Positions 32,771 through 42,038 of a stretch of 64,000 bases of DNA are shown here, piece by piece. Source of the stretch: JALZOC01 sp035758845 (GTDB lineage Bacteria; Acidobacteriota; Vicinamibacteria; Vicinamibacterales; 2-12-FULL-66-21); the NCBI GenBank assembly GCA_035758845.1, contig DASTVZ010000088.1, positions 1 through 64,000 on the forward strand, given 5' to 3'. A program made the position numbers and the translations under genes. Numbering within the stretch: the first letter of the stretch is position 1; the number at the start of each line of letters is the position of its first letter. The notes beneath the pieces are model-generated. The model did not search any database, had not been told where the DNA came from, and saw nothing but the letters and a program-made list of their open reading frames with translations.

Positions 32771-34087
32771 TTATTGGTGATCACGGCGCGTCCTGCGTCT
32801 TCCTCGCCGGCGGCGACGCCGACGCGCAACGGGAGTGAACGCGGGAGCGGATTCATCGCCGGAGACGTGAACGTGTTCGCGCGGTTCAGCCTGCAATGCG
32901 CGCCAGTGAGCGACGACATCAGGCCGGTCGCCGTGAATCTCGAGCCAGGTGAGGGCCTCGGTAAGCACTGCACGATGGAGCAGTCCTCGCTGGGCGCGCG
33001 CCGACGCCTGTGTGTCCAGGAGGCGCGACTGCAAAGCGAGGATCTGTTGCAGCCGCTCCACGTCGCGCCGGGCGATGGGAAGCAGACCCAGCTCGATTCG
33101 TCGTTCGAGTGCGTCGGCGGAGAACCGCCGTCGCGCCACGAGCCCGAGTGGCTGCAACAACGTCCCCGCGAGGATCGCGTTGGTGAGAGACTCTGGAGCG
33201 CCGTCAAAACGCGCGCGGTACGCATCGAGCGCGGCAATCGAATGCCACACTGCATCGGATGCTCCAGCGAGTTCTGGTGTAATCGCCTTCAACAAACCGG
33301 TCGTGCGGAGCTGCTTGAACGCTTCCTGCGCGTGTCCCGACCGCAGGATCTTGTAGTACTCCTCGAGCAGCCGGGCTGGCGCACTCCGCGCGATCTCGTG
33401 TCGATGCCCGGTAATCGCATCCAGAATTGGCTGGTCGATGGAGAACTGCAGCCGCGCTGCCAGGACGACGGCACGGAGCATGCGGACTGGATCCTCGAGG
33501 AACCGTACTTCGGGATCGCCGATGCATCGGATGATCCGCGAGTCGAGATCGTCGAGGCCGCCGACATAATCGATGATCGAGAACGTCCCGATGTCGTAGA
33601 AGAGCGCATTGACGGTGAAATCCCGGCGAAACGCGTCTTCCTCGGGAGTCCCGTATGTATTGTCGCGGTGAATGAAGTGGTCGTCGGCCCGCCGGCGTGG
33701 CGTGACGCTTTCAACGTCGCTATTGCCTCCACCTGCGGCATCGTCGGCCGCTTCCATCTCCGGAGTGACCGGAGTCGCCGGCATCTGCCGGCGGAACGTT
33801 GCCACCTCGATTGTTTTCGTTCCGAACTTGACGTGAGCCAAGCGGAAACGACGCCCGATGATCCAGCAATTGCGAAAGAGCTTTTTGACTTGATGCGGAT
33901 GGGCCGAGGTCCCGATATCGAAGTCTTTCGGCCGCCGGTTGAGCAGCAGATCGCGAACACTTCCGCCCACGAGGTACGCTATGTAGTGGTGTTCGTGGAG
34001 CCGATACAGAACTTTGAGCGCGTCGGGATCGACAACGCTGCGCGAGATCGTGTGTTCCGCTCTGGGAACGATGGTCGGCTCCGCCAT
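32771..34087 (-). CDS. pcnB: Poly(A) polymerase / tRNA nucleotidyltransferase family protein
   Basis: 438 residues of the class II nucleotidyltransferase family. The head domain has YLVGGSVRDLLLNRRPKDFD with the catalytic DFD, then RRDFTVNALFYD and the RRMLRA-like region (DPVRMLRAVVLAAR). The tail ends in an arginine-rich segment (VARRRRRRRGRRRTRR), as in poly(A) polymerase I, so I prefer PcnB over a CCA enzyme; specificity cannot be settled from sequence alone. It adds A tails to RNA 3' ends. It converges on the response-regulator gene with only 3 bases between. Confidence 0.85.
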   Translation of the reverse strand: MAEPTIVPRAEHTISRSVVDPDALKVLYRLHEHHYIAYLVGGSVRDLLLNRRPKDFDIGTSAHPHQVKKLFRNCWIIGRRFRLAHVKFGTKTIEVATFRRQMPATPVTPEMEAADDAAGGGNSDVESVTPRRRADDHFIHRDNTYGTPEEDAFRRDFTVNALFYDIGTFSIIDYVGGLDDLDSRIIRCIGDPEVRFLEDPVRMLRAVVLAARLQFSIDQPILDAITGHRHEIARSAPARLLEEYYKILRSGHAQEAFKQLRTTGLLKAITPELAGASDAVWHSIAALDAYRARFDGAPESLTNAILAGTLLQPLGLVARRRFSADALERRIELGLLPIARRDVERLQQILALQSRLLDTQASARAQRGLLHRAVLTEALTWLEIHGDRPDVVAHWRALQAEPREHVHVSGDESAPAFTPVARRRRRRRGRRRTRRDHQ

Positions 34088-34095
34088 CGTCGCAA

Positions 34096-34104
34096 ATTAT
34101 AGCA
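34096..34104 (-). promoter_or_regulatory. Extended -10 (TGCTATAAT) next to the pcnB start
   Basis: On the minus strand TGCTATAAT ends 8 bases before the ATG at 34087. This is a good extended -10, and the position predicts a transcript starting at the ATG itself. Confidence 0.5.
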
Positions 34105-34126
34105 TCACCGTCCGAGTGGTCGCGAG

Positions 34127-34151
34127 TAACTGACTGATAGTCAGGTAGTTA
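34127..34151. promoter_or_regulatory. 25-bp interrupted palindrome between pcnB and a TPR gene
   Basis: TAACT-ga-CTGA-tag-TCAG-gt-AGTTA is symmetric in both arm blocks and lies between two divergent genes, upstream of the pcnB extended -10. It looks like an operator for a dimeric regulator. None is encoded beside it. Confidence 0.4.
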
Positions 34152-34176
34152 GCGCGGCATTGCCAACGATGTTACG

Positions 34177-34986
34177 ATGACCACAATGCGCGGGCTTTGC
34201 CATTCGATCGTTGTGCTGGTTCTTACCGCAGGGCCGCTATATGCCGCCGATCCCTTGTCGGACGCACGGCGTCTCTACAACCAGGGGCAATTCGATGCCG
34301 CCGAACAGGCGGCCCGGGAGGCGGCACGGTTCCCAGCGACAGCGGACGGGGCCCGCGTCGTGCTCGGAAGAATTCAGCTCGAGCGATATCGACGCACTCC
34401 CGCGGCGGCCGACCTGTCGGGTGCGATTGCGACATTGCGCGACGTCGATACGAAGCGGCTGGATGCACGCGAGCGCATCGAGCTCGCGATTGGTCTGGCC
34501 GAGGCACTGTATCTCGAGGATCGATTCGGCGCCGCGGCAACCTTCTTCGAGTCGCTGCTCGACGACTCTGATGCGCTGGGCGCGGGGGCGCACGAACGGG
34601 TGCTCGATTGGTGGGCGACCGCCACAGATCGCTACGCCCAGCTGCGGCCGGTGGGCGAGCGCGCGGAGATTTACCGTCACATCTCCACACGGATGGCGCA
34701 TGAAATCTCCCGCGATCCGGGATCGCATCCGGCTGCGTACTGGCTGGCAGCGTCGGCGAGAGGCGCCGGCGAGCCCGAGCGGGCGTTAAACGAAGCAACC
34801 GCCGCGTGGGTTCGCGCACCGCTCGCACGCGACGGCGGAGTCGCGCTGCGTGCCGATCTCGACCGGCTTGTGGTGCAAGGCATTCTGCCGGATCGCGCAA
34901 ACCGTCTTCAAATTCGCGATTCCACGCAGGCGCTGGCCGGGATGGTGGGTGAGTGGGAGGCCTTTAAATCTGCGTGGGCCAGGTGA
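34177..34986 (+). CDS. Exported TPR-like protein of unknown function
   Basis: 269 residues with a signal peptide (LCHSIVVLVLTAGPLYAA) followed by alpha-helical TPR-like pairs (ARRLYNQGQFDAAEQAAREA, GLAEALYLEDRFGAAATFFE). It is probably periplasmic and involved in protein contacts. No catalytic motif is visible and I do not recognise a named family. It is divergent from pcnB and ends 8 bases before the convergent polA stop. Confidence 0.7.
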   Translation: MTTMRGLCHSIVVLVLTAGPLYAADPLSDARRLYNQGQFDAAEQAAREAARFPATADGARVVLGRIQLERYRRTPAAADLSGAIATLRDVDTKRLDARERIELAIGLAEALYLEDRFGAAATFFESLLDDSDALGAGAHERVLDWWATATDRYAQLRPVGERAEIYRHISTRMAHEISRDPGSHPAAYWLAASARGAGEPERALNEATAAWVRAPLARDGGVALRADLDRLVVQGILPDRANRLQIRDSTQALAGMVGEWEAFKSAWAR

Positions 34987-34994
34987 CGTGTCAC

Positions 34995-37712
34995 TCAGCT
35001 CTTCGCCGCTTTCCAATTCTCTCCAATGCCAACATCGACGATGAGCGGAACGCGTAACGGAACAGCGTTCTGCATGATGTCGCGGAGGGCCGCGGCGGAT
35101 TCTTCGGCGGTTTCCTGCGACGCTTCGAAGAGCAGTTCGTCGTGGACCGTGAGAATCATTCGAGTCTTGCCGTCGGTAATTGTTGGCAGCGCCGCGTGCA
35201 CGTCGATCATGGCGCGCTTCAGAATATCGGCCGCACTGCCCTGGATCGGCATGTTGACCGCTTCGCGTTCCGCCTGGCCGCGAATCTGAGTGTTCCGGTT
35301 CGTCAACTCCGGCACAAGCCGTCGCCGCCCGAACATCGTCTTCACCACTCCAGTCCTGCGGGCGTTTTCGAGAAGATCGTCGATGAACTTGCGGACGGAG
35401 GGGAATCCGGCGAAGTAGGCGTTGATGAATTCCTGTGCCGCCTGCTGCGGGACGCCGATATCCTTTGCCAGGGTGAACGCCGTCTTTCCATAGAGCAGTG
35501 CGTAGTTGATGATCTTCGCCCGCCGCCGCAGCTCGTGTTCGCTGAGTCCGCTGTTGGTGCCGAAGACTTTCAGGGCAGTCCGATCGTGAATGTCTTCCCC
35601 CTTTCCGAAGGCGTCGACCAACGCCGCGTCACCCGAGAGATGCGCGAGCACTCGCAGCTCGATTTGAGAGTAGTCAGCCGAAATGAGAACGTGCCCGCGA
35701 TCGGCGACGAATGCGCGCCGGATCTCTCGACCGAGTTCGGTCCGGATTGGGATGTTCTGGAGATTGGGATCGCTGCTGCTCAGGCGCCCCGTTGCCGCCA
35801 CCGCCTGGTTGAAGCAGGTGTGAACCCGACCGGTGTCCGGATTCACCAGCTGCGGCAGCGCGTCGATGTATGTGCCTTTGAGTTTCTGCAGCGCCCGCCA
35901 CTCCAGGATGAGCCGCGGCAAATCGTGTCCGAGTGCGAGTTCTTCGAGCACCTCCACCGCAGTCGACGCCGTCTTCGTCTTGGCGTTGCGCTTCAGCGCG
36001 GGAAGCTGCAGCTTGTCGAACAGAATCTCGGACAGCTGTTTCGGTGAATTGATGTTGAACTCTTCGCCCGCGAGTTCGAAGATGCGAGCGCTGCGGGCCG
36101 CGAGTTCCTGTTCGACATGTGTCGCCTGTTTGGAAAGAGCTGGACCATCGATTCGGACGCCAGCCCGTTCAATCGCGACCAGCACGGGAATCAACGGGAG
36201 CTCCAGATCGAGATAGAGCGTCTCGAGATCCTCGCGGCGAAGGAGGTTTCTGAGCGTTCCCGATACTTGCAGCGCGAGGTCTGCGCGCTCCCCCGCGTAG
36301 TCGAGAGCGCTTTCCGGAGCGATCTGGGCGAATGGAATCGCCTTGGCTCCTCGGCCGCAGAGATCTTCCTCACGCAATGCCTTGTAGCCACTGTGCTCGA
36401 GTGCGAGATCCTCGAGCGGATGCGACGATCGCGTCGCATCGAGAAGATAACTCGCAAGCATCGTGTCGGTCTCGATGCCGTTCAGCCGGATGCCATGTCG
36501 CTCGAGGACGATGGCATCGAATTTCAGATCGTGACCGACCTTGGCGATTGCTGGATTCTCGAGGACGTCCTTGAGAGCCGCAAGTGCATCGGGCACATCG
36601 ATACCTTCGCGCGGGTCGGATACAGGTGCGTCGAACAGGTCGCTCGCCGAGTTGCGGGCCGCGAGCGGCACGTATCGCGCCTGACGAGGCCCGGTCGAGA
36701 ACGCCAGCCCGACAATGCCGGCGAGCATTGACGATGGGGCGTCCGGCAGCACGCGAACGGCGAATCGCTCGACGGCGCGGAGCATGGCCGCCAGCGCGCG
36801 AACTTCGTCGAGCGTTCTCGCCAGCGCGTACTCTTTGCCGACCGAGTGCGCATCTGGCGCGTAATCCATGACCAGCGTGCGGAACCCGAGGCGCGTAAAC
36901 AGCTCGAAGCAACGCTCGCGCGATGCGCCGCGATACCGCAGCGTGTCCGGCTGAAACTCCACCGGCACGTCAGTCCGAATTCTGGCGAGCTCGCGGCTCT
37001 GTCGTGCGTCCGCAGCATGGCCGAGCAGGCCTTCGCGATACCGCTTGTTCGAGATCTCTGCTGCGTGCGACAGCAGCTGCTCCAGCGAACCGTACGCGGC
37101 GATGAGATCGCGAGCGCCCTTTTCGCCGATGCCTGGCACGCCTTTGATGTTGTCGATTGAATCACCCATCAGCGCCAGCACGTCGAGCACTTGCTCTGGT
37201 GCGACGCCGAACTTTTCCTTGACGCCTCCAGCGTCGTACCACGTTCCATCGTCGCGCGGGTTGTAGACCTTGATGCCATCGTGAACGAGCTGAAAGAAGT
37301 CCTTGTCGCCGGTGACAATCGCCACCTCAAATCCCTGTTCCGCGGCTCGCGTCGCCAGCGTCCCGATGACGTCATCGGCCTCGTAACGCTGGTAGGTGAG
37401 AATCGGGACGCCCATCGCCTCGCAGGCCTCGTGCACCCACGGAATCTGCTCGGCGAGATCCGGAGGCATCGGAGAGCGGTTCGCTTTGTAGTCGGTCGCC
37501 ATGTCCGATCGAAACGTCGGACCGGCAAGATCGAACGACGCTGCAATGTACTGCGGATGATGATCCTGAATGAGCTTTCGCAACATCGTGACGAAGATGT
37601 AGACCGCGTGCGTCGATCGTCCTCCCGGCCCGGTCAGGCCGGATCCGCGCATGGCGTGATAGGCGCGGTACATCTGCGAGCTACCGTCGATCAAAAAAAT
37701 TCGTTGGGACAT
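34995..37712 (-). CDS. polA: DNA polymerase I
   Basis: 905 residues: N-terminal 5'-3' exonuclease (FLIDGSSQMYRAYHAM, VTGDKDFFQLV, MGDSIDNIKGVPGIGEKGA), a 3'-5' exonuclease-like domain, and the polymerase domain (DYSQIELRVLAHLSGD, RRAKIINYALLYGKTAF, VHDELLFEA). The proofreading site looks dead: the DxE motif is absent (FAVRVLPDAP) and the motif III Asp is Arg (YAGERADLALQ). The O-helix residue equal to Taq Phe667 is Tyr (residue 737). It fills gaps in repair and removes Okazaki primers. The start is ATG at 37712; a longer frame upstream has no polA homology. Confidence 0.95.
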   Translation of the reverse strand: MSQRIFLIDGSSQMYRAYHAMRGSGLTGPGGRSTHAVYIFVTMLRKLIQDHHPQYIAASFDLAGPTFRSDMATDYKANRSPMPPDLAEQIPWVHEACEAMGVPILTYQRYEADDVIGTLATRAAEQGFEVAIVTGDKDFFQLVHDGIKVYNPRDDGTWYDAGGVKEKFGVAPEQVLDVLALMGDSIDNIKGVPGIGEKGARDLIAAYGSLEQLLSHAAEISNKRYREGLLGHAADARQSRELARIRTDVPVEFQPDTLRYRGASRERCFELFTRLGFRTLVMDYAPDAHSVGKEYALARTLDEVRALAAMLRAVERFAVRVLPDAPSSMLAGIVGLAFSTGPRQARYVPLAARNSASDLFDAPVSDPREGIDVPDALAALKDVLENPAIAKVGHDLKFDAIVLERHGIRLNGIETDTMLASYLLDATRSSHPLEDLALEHSGYKALREEDLCGRGAKAIPFAQIAPESALDYAGERADLALQVSGTLRNLLRREDLETLYLDLELPLIPVLVAIERAGVRIDGPALSKQATHVEQELAARSARIFELAGEEFNINSPKQLSEILFDKLQLPALKRNAKTKTASTAVEVLEELALGHDLPRLILEWRALQKLKGTYIDALPQLVNPDTGRVHTCFNQAVAATGRLSSSDPNLQNIPIRTELGREIRRAFVADRGHVLISADYSQIELRVLAHLSGDAALVDAFGKGEDIHDRTALKVFGTNSGLSEHELRRRAKIINYALLYGKTAFTLAKDIGVPQQAAQEFINAYFAGFPSVRKFIDDLLENARRTGVVKTMFGRRRLVPELTNRNTQIRGQAEREAVNMPIQGSAADILKRAMIDVHAALPTITDGKTRMILTVHDELLFEASQETAEESAAALRDIMQNAVPLRVPLIVDVGIGENWKAAKS

Positions 37713-37803
37713 CTCGGGAGCCGTGCACAGCACGCTGCCATGGTGCACGAGCGCACTGATCAGCGGCGGGATGGTGCGGACATTCCAGTATATCATTCGA
37801 GGA

Positions 37804-38589
37804 ATGTCGCTCTTCGCGCGTGCGGTCCTGCTGGCCGCCCTCGGGTGTGCCGCTGCCGGCAGTGTCGCGTGCAGAGGAGGGATCCTCGGTAAACAATACG
37901 AATACGAAGAGGATCTGTACCTGGCGCTCGACGGGACCGCCACGCTCGTCGTCAACGCATCGCTTCCCGCGCTGGTCGCGCTTCGTGGACTCGATATCGA
38001 CCCCGCCCCTGCGACGCGAGTGGACCTCGACAGAATCCGCGCCGCCTATTCGTCCCCGGTGGTGGAGGTGACGCGCGTCAGTCCGCCATGGCGACGAGCA
38101 GGCCGCAGGTTTGTGCAGGTGAGATTGAACGTCCCGGATGTGCGCAAACTCAATGAAGCCGCTCCTTTCGCATGGTCACGATATGCGCTCGCCGTCCAGA
38201 ATGGTCATCATGTCTTCGAACAGAAGGTCGGGGCATCCGCGTTGAAACGCGGCACGCTGCAGAACGTTGGCTGGAATGGATCCGAAGTCGTAGCGTTTCG
38301 ATTACATCTGCCCAGCCGAATTCTCTGGCACAATTCGCGCGATCTCGCCACCAACCAACCGCTCGACGTGCAGCGTGGCAACATCCTCGGCTGGGAGCAG
38401 CACCTTGCCGATCGACTCGATGGCGCTCCACTGGACATCAGAGTCGAAATCGAGAGTCAGTCGATCCTGCACCGAACGCTCTGGCTTTTTGCCGGCGCGT
38501 TCCTGGCGGCCGTTGCCGTACTCGCCTCGTTGATCTGGTTGACGATGAGAAAGGGTGCCGAAGAAGCGGCTACATCGACGCGACCTTGA
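37804..38589 (+). CDS. Putative lipoprotein with C-terminal membrane helix
   Basis: 261 residues. The N-terminus is a lipoprotein-like signal (LLAALGCAAAGSVAC); the last ~45 residues contain a transmembrane helix (LWLFAGAFLAAVAVLASLIW) and a basic tail. The middle is a beta-rich domain (YEEDLYLALDGTATLVVNAS, VEVTRVSPPWRRAGRRFVQV) similar in build to membrane-attached lipoproteins. I do not recognise a named family. It is divergent from polA. Its last 20 bases overlap the end of the convergent regulatory-domain gene. Confidence 0.65.
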   Translation: MSLFARAVLLAALGCAAAGSVACRGGILGKQYEYEEDLYLALDGTATLVVNASLPALVALRGLDIDPAPATRVDLDRIRAAYSSPVVEVTRVSPPWRRAGRRFVQVRLNVPDVRKLNEAAPFAWSRYALAVQNGHHVFEQKVGASALKRGTLQNVGWNGSEVVAFRLHLPSRILWHNSRDLATNQPLDVQRGNILGWEQHLADRLDGAPLDIRVEIESQSILHRTLWLFAGAFLAAVAVLASLIWLTMRKGAEEAATSTRP

Positions 38590-40414
38590 GATCCTGCGTG
38601 CGCTGGTCGCCTTCCTCGATCCTGATCTTCGTCGCCCGGGTTCGGATTTGATCGAGGTAGAACGGATCGAACCATTCGCCTTGCTCGACATCCTCGACGG
38701 CGGCGATCAGATACTCGCCCGGTGGAACCGCTGACAGGTGGTAGCCGCCTGCGGCATCCGTTCGGGCGCTCACGATCTGACGCGATTGCGGAAGCCATAG
38801 ACGTTCGTCCGACGGAAACACGATCACCGCCACATCGCCCGCGGGATTGCCGCGCGCGTCGCGAACCGTGCCTTTGACGCTGCTGACCTTGTCGGTGAAG
38901 ATCACGTTCAGTCCGGTCACGTTCTCTGACTTCACTTCGATCGGCTGATCGGTAATCTCCTGCCCTTCGAGGTACACCGATTTCATCGTCCATCCCCGAG
39001 GCGCGGATCCGCGAATCATGTACACGCCGGGCATGACACTGTTGATCGTGAATTGACCCGCCTGTCCGACATCTCCCGGTCGGCCACCGCGCCCGCCCGG
39101 GCCGACGATCGCCGAGGCACCGAGTGCAACGGGCGTCACCCGGAATCCGCCGAACCCATCGACGGGTGGCGCGCCTGCCGCTTCGAGCGTGATCGTCCCG
39201 CCAACTTGAACACCGGGCATGGGCGCCAGAGCGACGCTCACTTCCTCTCCCGCGACGACGAGCGGCTGCACCGCCATCCGCGGCGATCCGTTCGGTCCAC
39301 CGCCGGCGCGCGCGACAATCGTGTACTTGCCAGGTGTGACGTTGGGAATAGAGAAACTGCCGTCGTCGCGAGTGGTCGTCGTGCGGAGTCCACCGCCAAG
39401 CGCGTCCGGCCCGCCACGTCCGCCGCCACGGCCGGCGAGCGCCGCGAGCGCACCGCCGAATCCACCCATTCCACCGCCGTCATCAGAAATGAGGGTCACG
39501 CTTGCCGAGCCGCCGGCGACGACTCCTCTAACCGTCGCGAACGGCACGACCTGAATTTGAAAATCAACGCCGGTGATTTCCTGGGCGGCAGCCAGCTTCA
39601 CTTTTCCTGCGTCGCTCGCGCTGGTGACCCCCGGGTAGTAGGTCGGAGCATAGCCGCTCGATTCTGTCGTTTGAGCGCCACCCGGATCGCCGAAAATCTG
39701 CCGCACTACCTGCTCGATACCGGCGGCCGTCGCACTGACGAAGTAGTCACCCGGCGGCAAACCGAAGACCCGGTACTGCCCGCGATCGTCTGATTGATCG
39801 GCTCCTGCCGGCGTGAGCTGCTTCTGTCCGCGCACATACTGTTGCCGCAGCACGCTGACCACAGCCCGGGCCAGCGGTTCGCCTTCCTCGTCGAGCACGC
39901 GGCCGGTGACGACACCGCCGCGCGCGAGCCTGATGTCGATGTTTACCGCTTGTTGTCCGTCTGTCAGTTCCAGCGGTGTGCCACTGCCCGACGCCCGTCG
40001 CTGACCGAAGGCGCCGTTGACGTAGCCAGATTTGGTCGCGGTAATCGTGTAGGTGCCGGCCGGAAGCGCGGACACGCGATAGCGTCCCTGTTCATCGGTG
40101 CTTGCCGCACGCGGACGCCCACTCCCGCCGATCACCAGACGAGCACGTCTGAGGGGACGGCCTGTATCCGCCGCGACGACTCGTCCGGTAATGGATGCGG
40201 TTCCCGCAGGCACGGTGACGTCCCGCTGGGGTGCCGCGCCGCGGCGTCCGCCCGCAGGACCGGCTGCGCGTCCCTGTCCACGCCCCTGCGCCGGCCGGCT
40301 CTGTTCCGGGGTCGCCTGCTGTTGCGCGGACAGTGATACGGCGTACAGCGCGAGCAGGAGCGCCGTGACGCGCCATTTCAACGAACCTGTTGCGCGTGCG
40401 AAAAATCGAACCAT
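38570..40414 (-). CDS. Secreted protein with carboxypeptidase-regulatory-like repeats
   Basis: 614 residues: a signal peptide (WRVTALLLALYAVSLSAQ), a Q/R/G/P-rich segment, then several CarboxypepD_reg-type Ig domains (TASITGRVVAADTGRPLRRA, GTYTITATKSGYVNGAFG, GVVTGRVLDEEGEPLARAVV, SVKGTVRDARGNPAGDVAVI). No peptidase or barrel domain is present, so it is a beta-sandwich surface or periplasmic protein. Acidobacteria carry many such proteins of unknown role. The start is ATG at 40414 because the signal peptide follows it directly; a longer frame lacks support. Confidence 0.8.
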   Translation of the reverse strand: MVRFFARATGSLKWRVTALLLALYAVSLSAQQQATPEQSRPAQGRGQGRAAGPAGGRRGAAPQRDVTVPAGTASITGRVVAADTGRPLRRARLVIGGSGRPRAASTDEQGRYRVSALPAGTYTITATKSGYVNGAFGQRRASGSGTPLELTDGQQAVNIDIRLARGGVVTGRVLDEEGEPLARAVVSVLRQQYVRGQKQLTPAGADQSDDRGQYRVFGLPPGDYFVSATAAGIEQVVRQIFGDPGGAQTTESSGYAPTYYPGVTSASDAGKVKLAAAQEITGVDFQIQVVPFATVRGVVAGGSASVTLISDDGGGMGGFGGALAALAGRGGGRGGPDALGGGLRTTTTRDDGSFSIPNVTPGKYTIVARAGGGPNGSPRMAVQPLVVAGEEVSVALAPMPGVQVGGTITLEAAGAPPVDGFGGFRVTPVALGASAIVGPGGRGGRPGDVGQAGQFTINSVMPGVYMIRGSAPRGWTMKSVYLEGQEITDQPIEVKSENVTGLNVIFTDKVSSVKGTVRDARGNPAGDVAVIVFPSDERLWLPQSRQIVSARTDAAGGYHLSAVPPGEYLIAAVEDVEQGEWFDPFYLDQIRTRATKIRIEEGDQRTQDLKVASM

Positions 40415-40823
40415 TGCTCTCGCAGATATTAGACCCGCGCAGGCAATCTTGCGTGAAATCTGGGTGCCACCCTGAGGTGAAATTTTTGTGGCCGGCTGCC
40501 ATCCAGGTGTCTCAACTCTCGGAGCGCACAAAGGCCGGCCGGGGCCCACAGGAGCACACCGTGTCGATGCCCGCGCATGAAACTATTCATCGCAGCCAGT
40601 CGGGTGCTCAGGGCGACAGGACGACAGGTCCCAGCCCTAACCAGATGCTGATCGTGCTGAGCACCACGATCACGACGATGAAGACGAGGATGCCAGCGTG
40701 ATTTTGTTTCGACCCGGCGCCTGATATCGTGTTCCATTCGAGCAGCGCGGGCAGCCAGAGTCGAGCCGATGGCGGCGCTCCGTGCCGAGTGAGGCGGGCG
40801 GGAATGTCTGAGGGAAATTCCGG
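40415..40823. other. Intergenic region without a supported gene
   Basis: About 410 bases between divergent genes. It contains TAATAT near 40430 (minus strand), a possible -10 for the regulatory-domain gene. A minus-strand frame ending at 40608 would encode a hydrophobic helix, but it has no start codon nearby. Nothing else stands out. Confidence 0.5.
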
Positions 40824-41846
40824 ATGCAGGTCGGTGTCAACTATCCATGGTGCGACTACGGCTGGGACTTCGGCCTCGGGCCGCATTCGTGGCGAGCCGG
40901 ACGTCGGACGCCGCGGTGGTACGACGAGATTGATCAGGACCTGCGCCATCTGCAGGACATTGGCGTCACCGTGGTGCGCTGGTTCATTTTGGCCGACGGG
41001 CTGACGTACGGCGTCGACGACGACGCACCGAGAGTGCGCGGATGGGTTCGACCTCGATGGCACTTCGACCCGCCGCCGTTGGACGGAGCGATCCTCGCAC
41101 ACTTCAGTGAGTTGCTCGCGCGCTTCGCCGCTACAAATTCCGGTACGACACCCCCTATTCAGCTCCTGCCGGTGTTCATCGATTTTCTCTTCTGTCAGGC
41201 TGGAGTCCTGCCGGTGATGGCTCCTGAGACTCCTGGCTCATCGGACATGGTTCCAAATCGAGGATGGGTGAAACAGGGTCGGGCTGACGCGGTCGCCAAC
41301 GACGCCAAGCGGGCGCGCTTCCTCGAGAACGCCCTCGGCCCGCTCCTGGAAGCGTCGCAGCAGTACCGCGAAGTGATCTATGCGTGGGAACTAATCAACG
41401 AACCAGACTGGGTCACGGAGGGGTGGAGTCCAAACCCGCAGCGTGAGCCCCGAGTTCCTGAGTCTTCGATGCAGGCATTTATCGAAGAAGGCAGTGAACG
41501 AATCCGCCGCGCAGGGTTCAGGCCCACCGTCGGATTCGGATCAGCGGCGACGCTTCGCCGTTGCCGCGTTGTCGCTGACGTCAGCCAGTTTCACCACTAT
41601 CCCGCCGGCACGGCCACGCTGGACCGTCACGAGTTTGATCTCTGTATCGTCGGCGAGTTCGCAACCGCCGCGACCGACATTTGGCCCGACTTGATTGATA
41701 CGGGTCAAACAGTGCTCAATCGTCTGCGACTGGCCGAGTCCTGTGGCTACTCGCTCGCTCTGCCGTGGGCCTTTCGCTCGCAAGATCGCCACACGAGGTG
41801 GTCCTCCGAGGTTGAAAGGGACGTGCGCGCCTTCGTGGAGCAGTGA
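40824..41846 (+). CDS. Clan-A (GH5-like) glycoside hydrolase
   Basis: 340 residues without signal peptide, matching a TIM-barrel cellulase-like fold. The acid/base motif YAWELINEPDW and a downstream IVGEFAT glutamate as candidate nucleophile are in the expected order. The N-terminal strand reads QVGVNYPWCDYGWDF, then LQDIGVTVVRWFILADG. Substrate and family (GH5, GH113 or related) cannot be fixed. Lack of an export signal suggests a cytoplasmic role. No carbohydrate-uptake genes are nearby. Confidence 0.75.
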   Translation: MQVGVNYPWCDYGWDFGLGPHSWRAGRRTPRWYDEIDQDLRHLQDIGVTVVRWFILADGLTYGVDDDAPRVRGWVRPRWHFDPPPLDGAILAHFSELLARFAATNSGTTPPIQLLPVFIDFLFCQAGVLPVMAPETPGSSDMVPNRGWVKQGRADAVANDAKRARFLENALGPLLEASQQYREVIYAWELINEPDWVTEGWSPNPQREPRVPESSMQAFIEEGSERIRRAGFRPTVGFGSAATLRRCRVVADVSQFHHYPAGTATLDRHEFDLCIVGEFATAATDIWPDLIDTGQTVLNRLRLAESCGYSLALPWAFRSQDRHTRWSSEVERDVRAFVEQ

Positions 41847-42038
41847 ATCACTGATCACTAATCACTGATCGCGAATCCCTGATCGTGAATCCCTGATCGT
41901 GAATCCCTGATCCGTGGATCGTCGAATCGTCGAATCTTTGAATCGGTCAACCGCGGCGTGATGCCACAGTGCTCCGATTCAACGATCCGGGATTCGCGAT
42001 CAGTGATTCACGATCAGTGATTAGTGATGAGCGATTCA
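41847..42038. repeat. ATCACTGATC / TGATCGTGAATC word tract with inverted second half
   Basis: The left half (to ~41939) is made of ATCACTGATC and CCTGATCGTGAATC words; the right half (from ~41966) of their complements. ATCACTAATCACTGATCG on the left has a perfect 18-base complement on the right (CGATCAGTGATTAGTGAT). The word TCACGATCAGTGATTAGTGA recurs exactly at about 57611-57630, 15 kb away. Confidence 0.85.

Noticed and set aside
40608..40740. Minus-strand hydrophobic peptide (ILVFIVVIVVLSTISIWLGL)
   Set aside because: It looks like a transmembrane helix, but there is no ATG, GTG or TTG near its beginning and no ribosome site; the only in-frame starts lie inside the antisense of the hydrolase gene.
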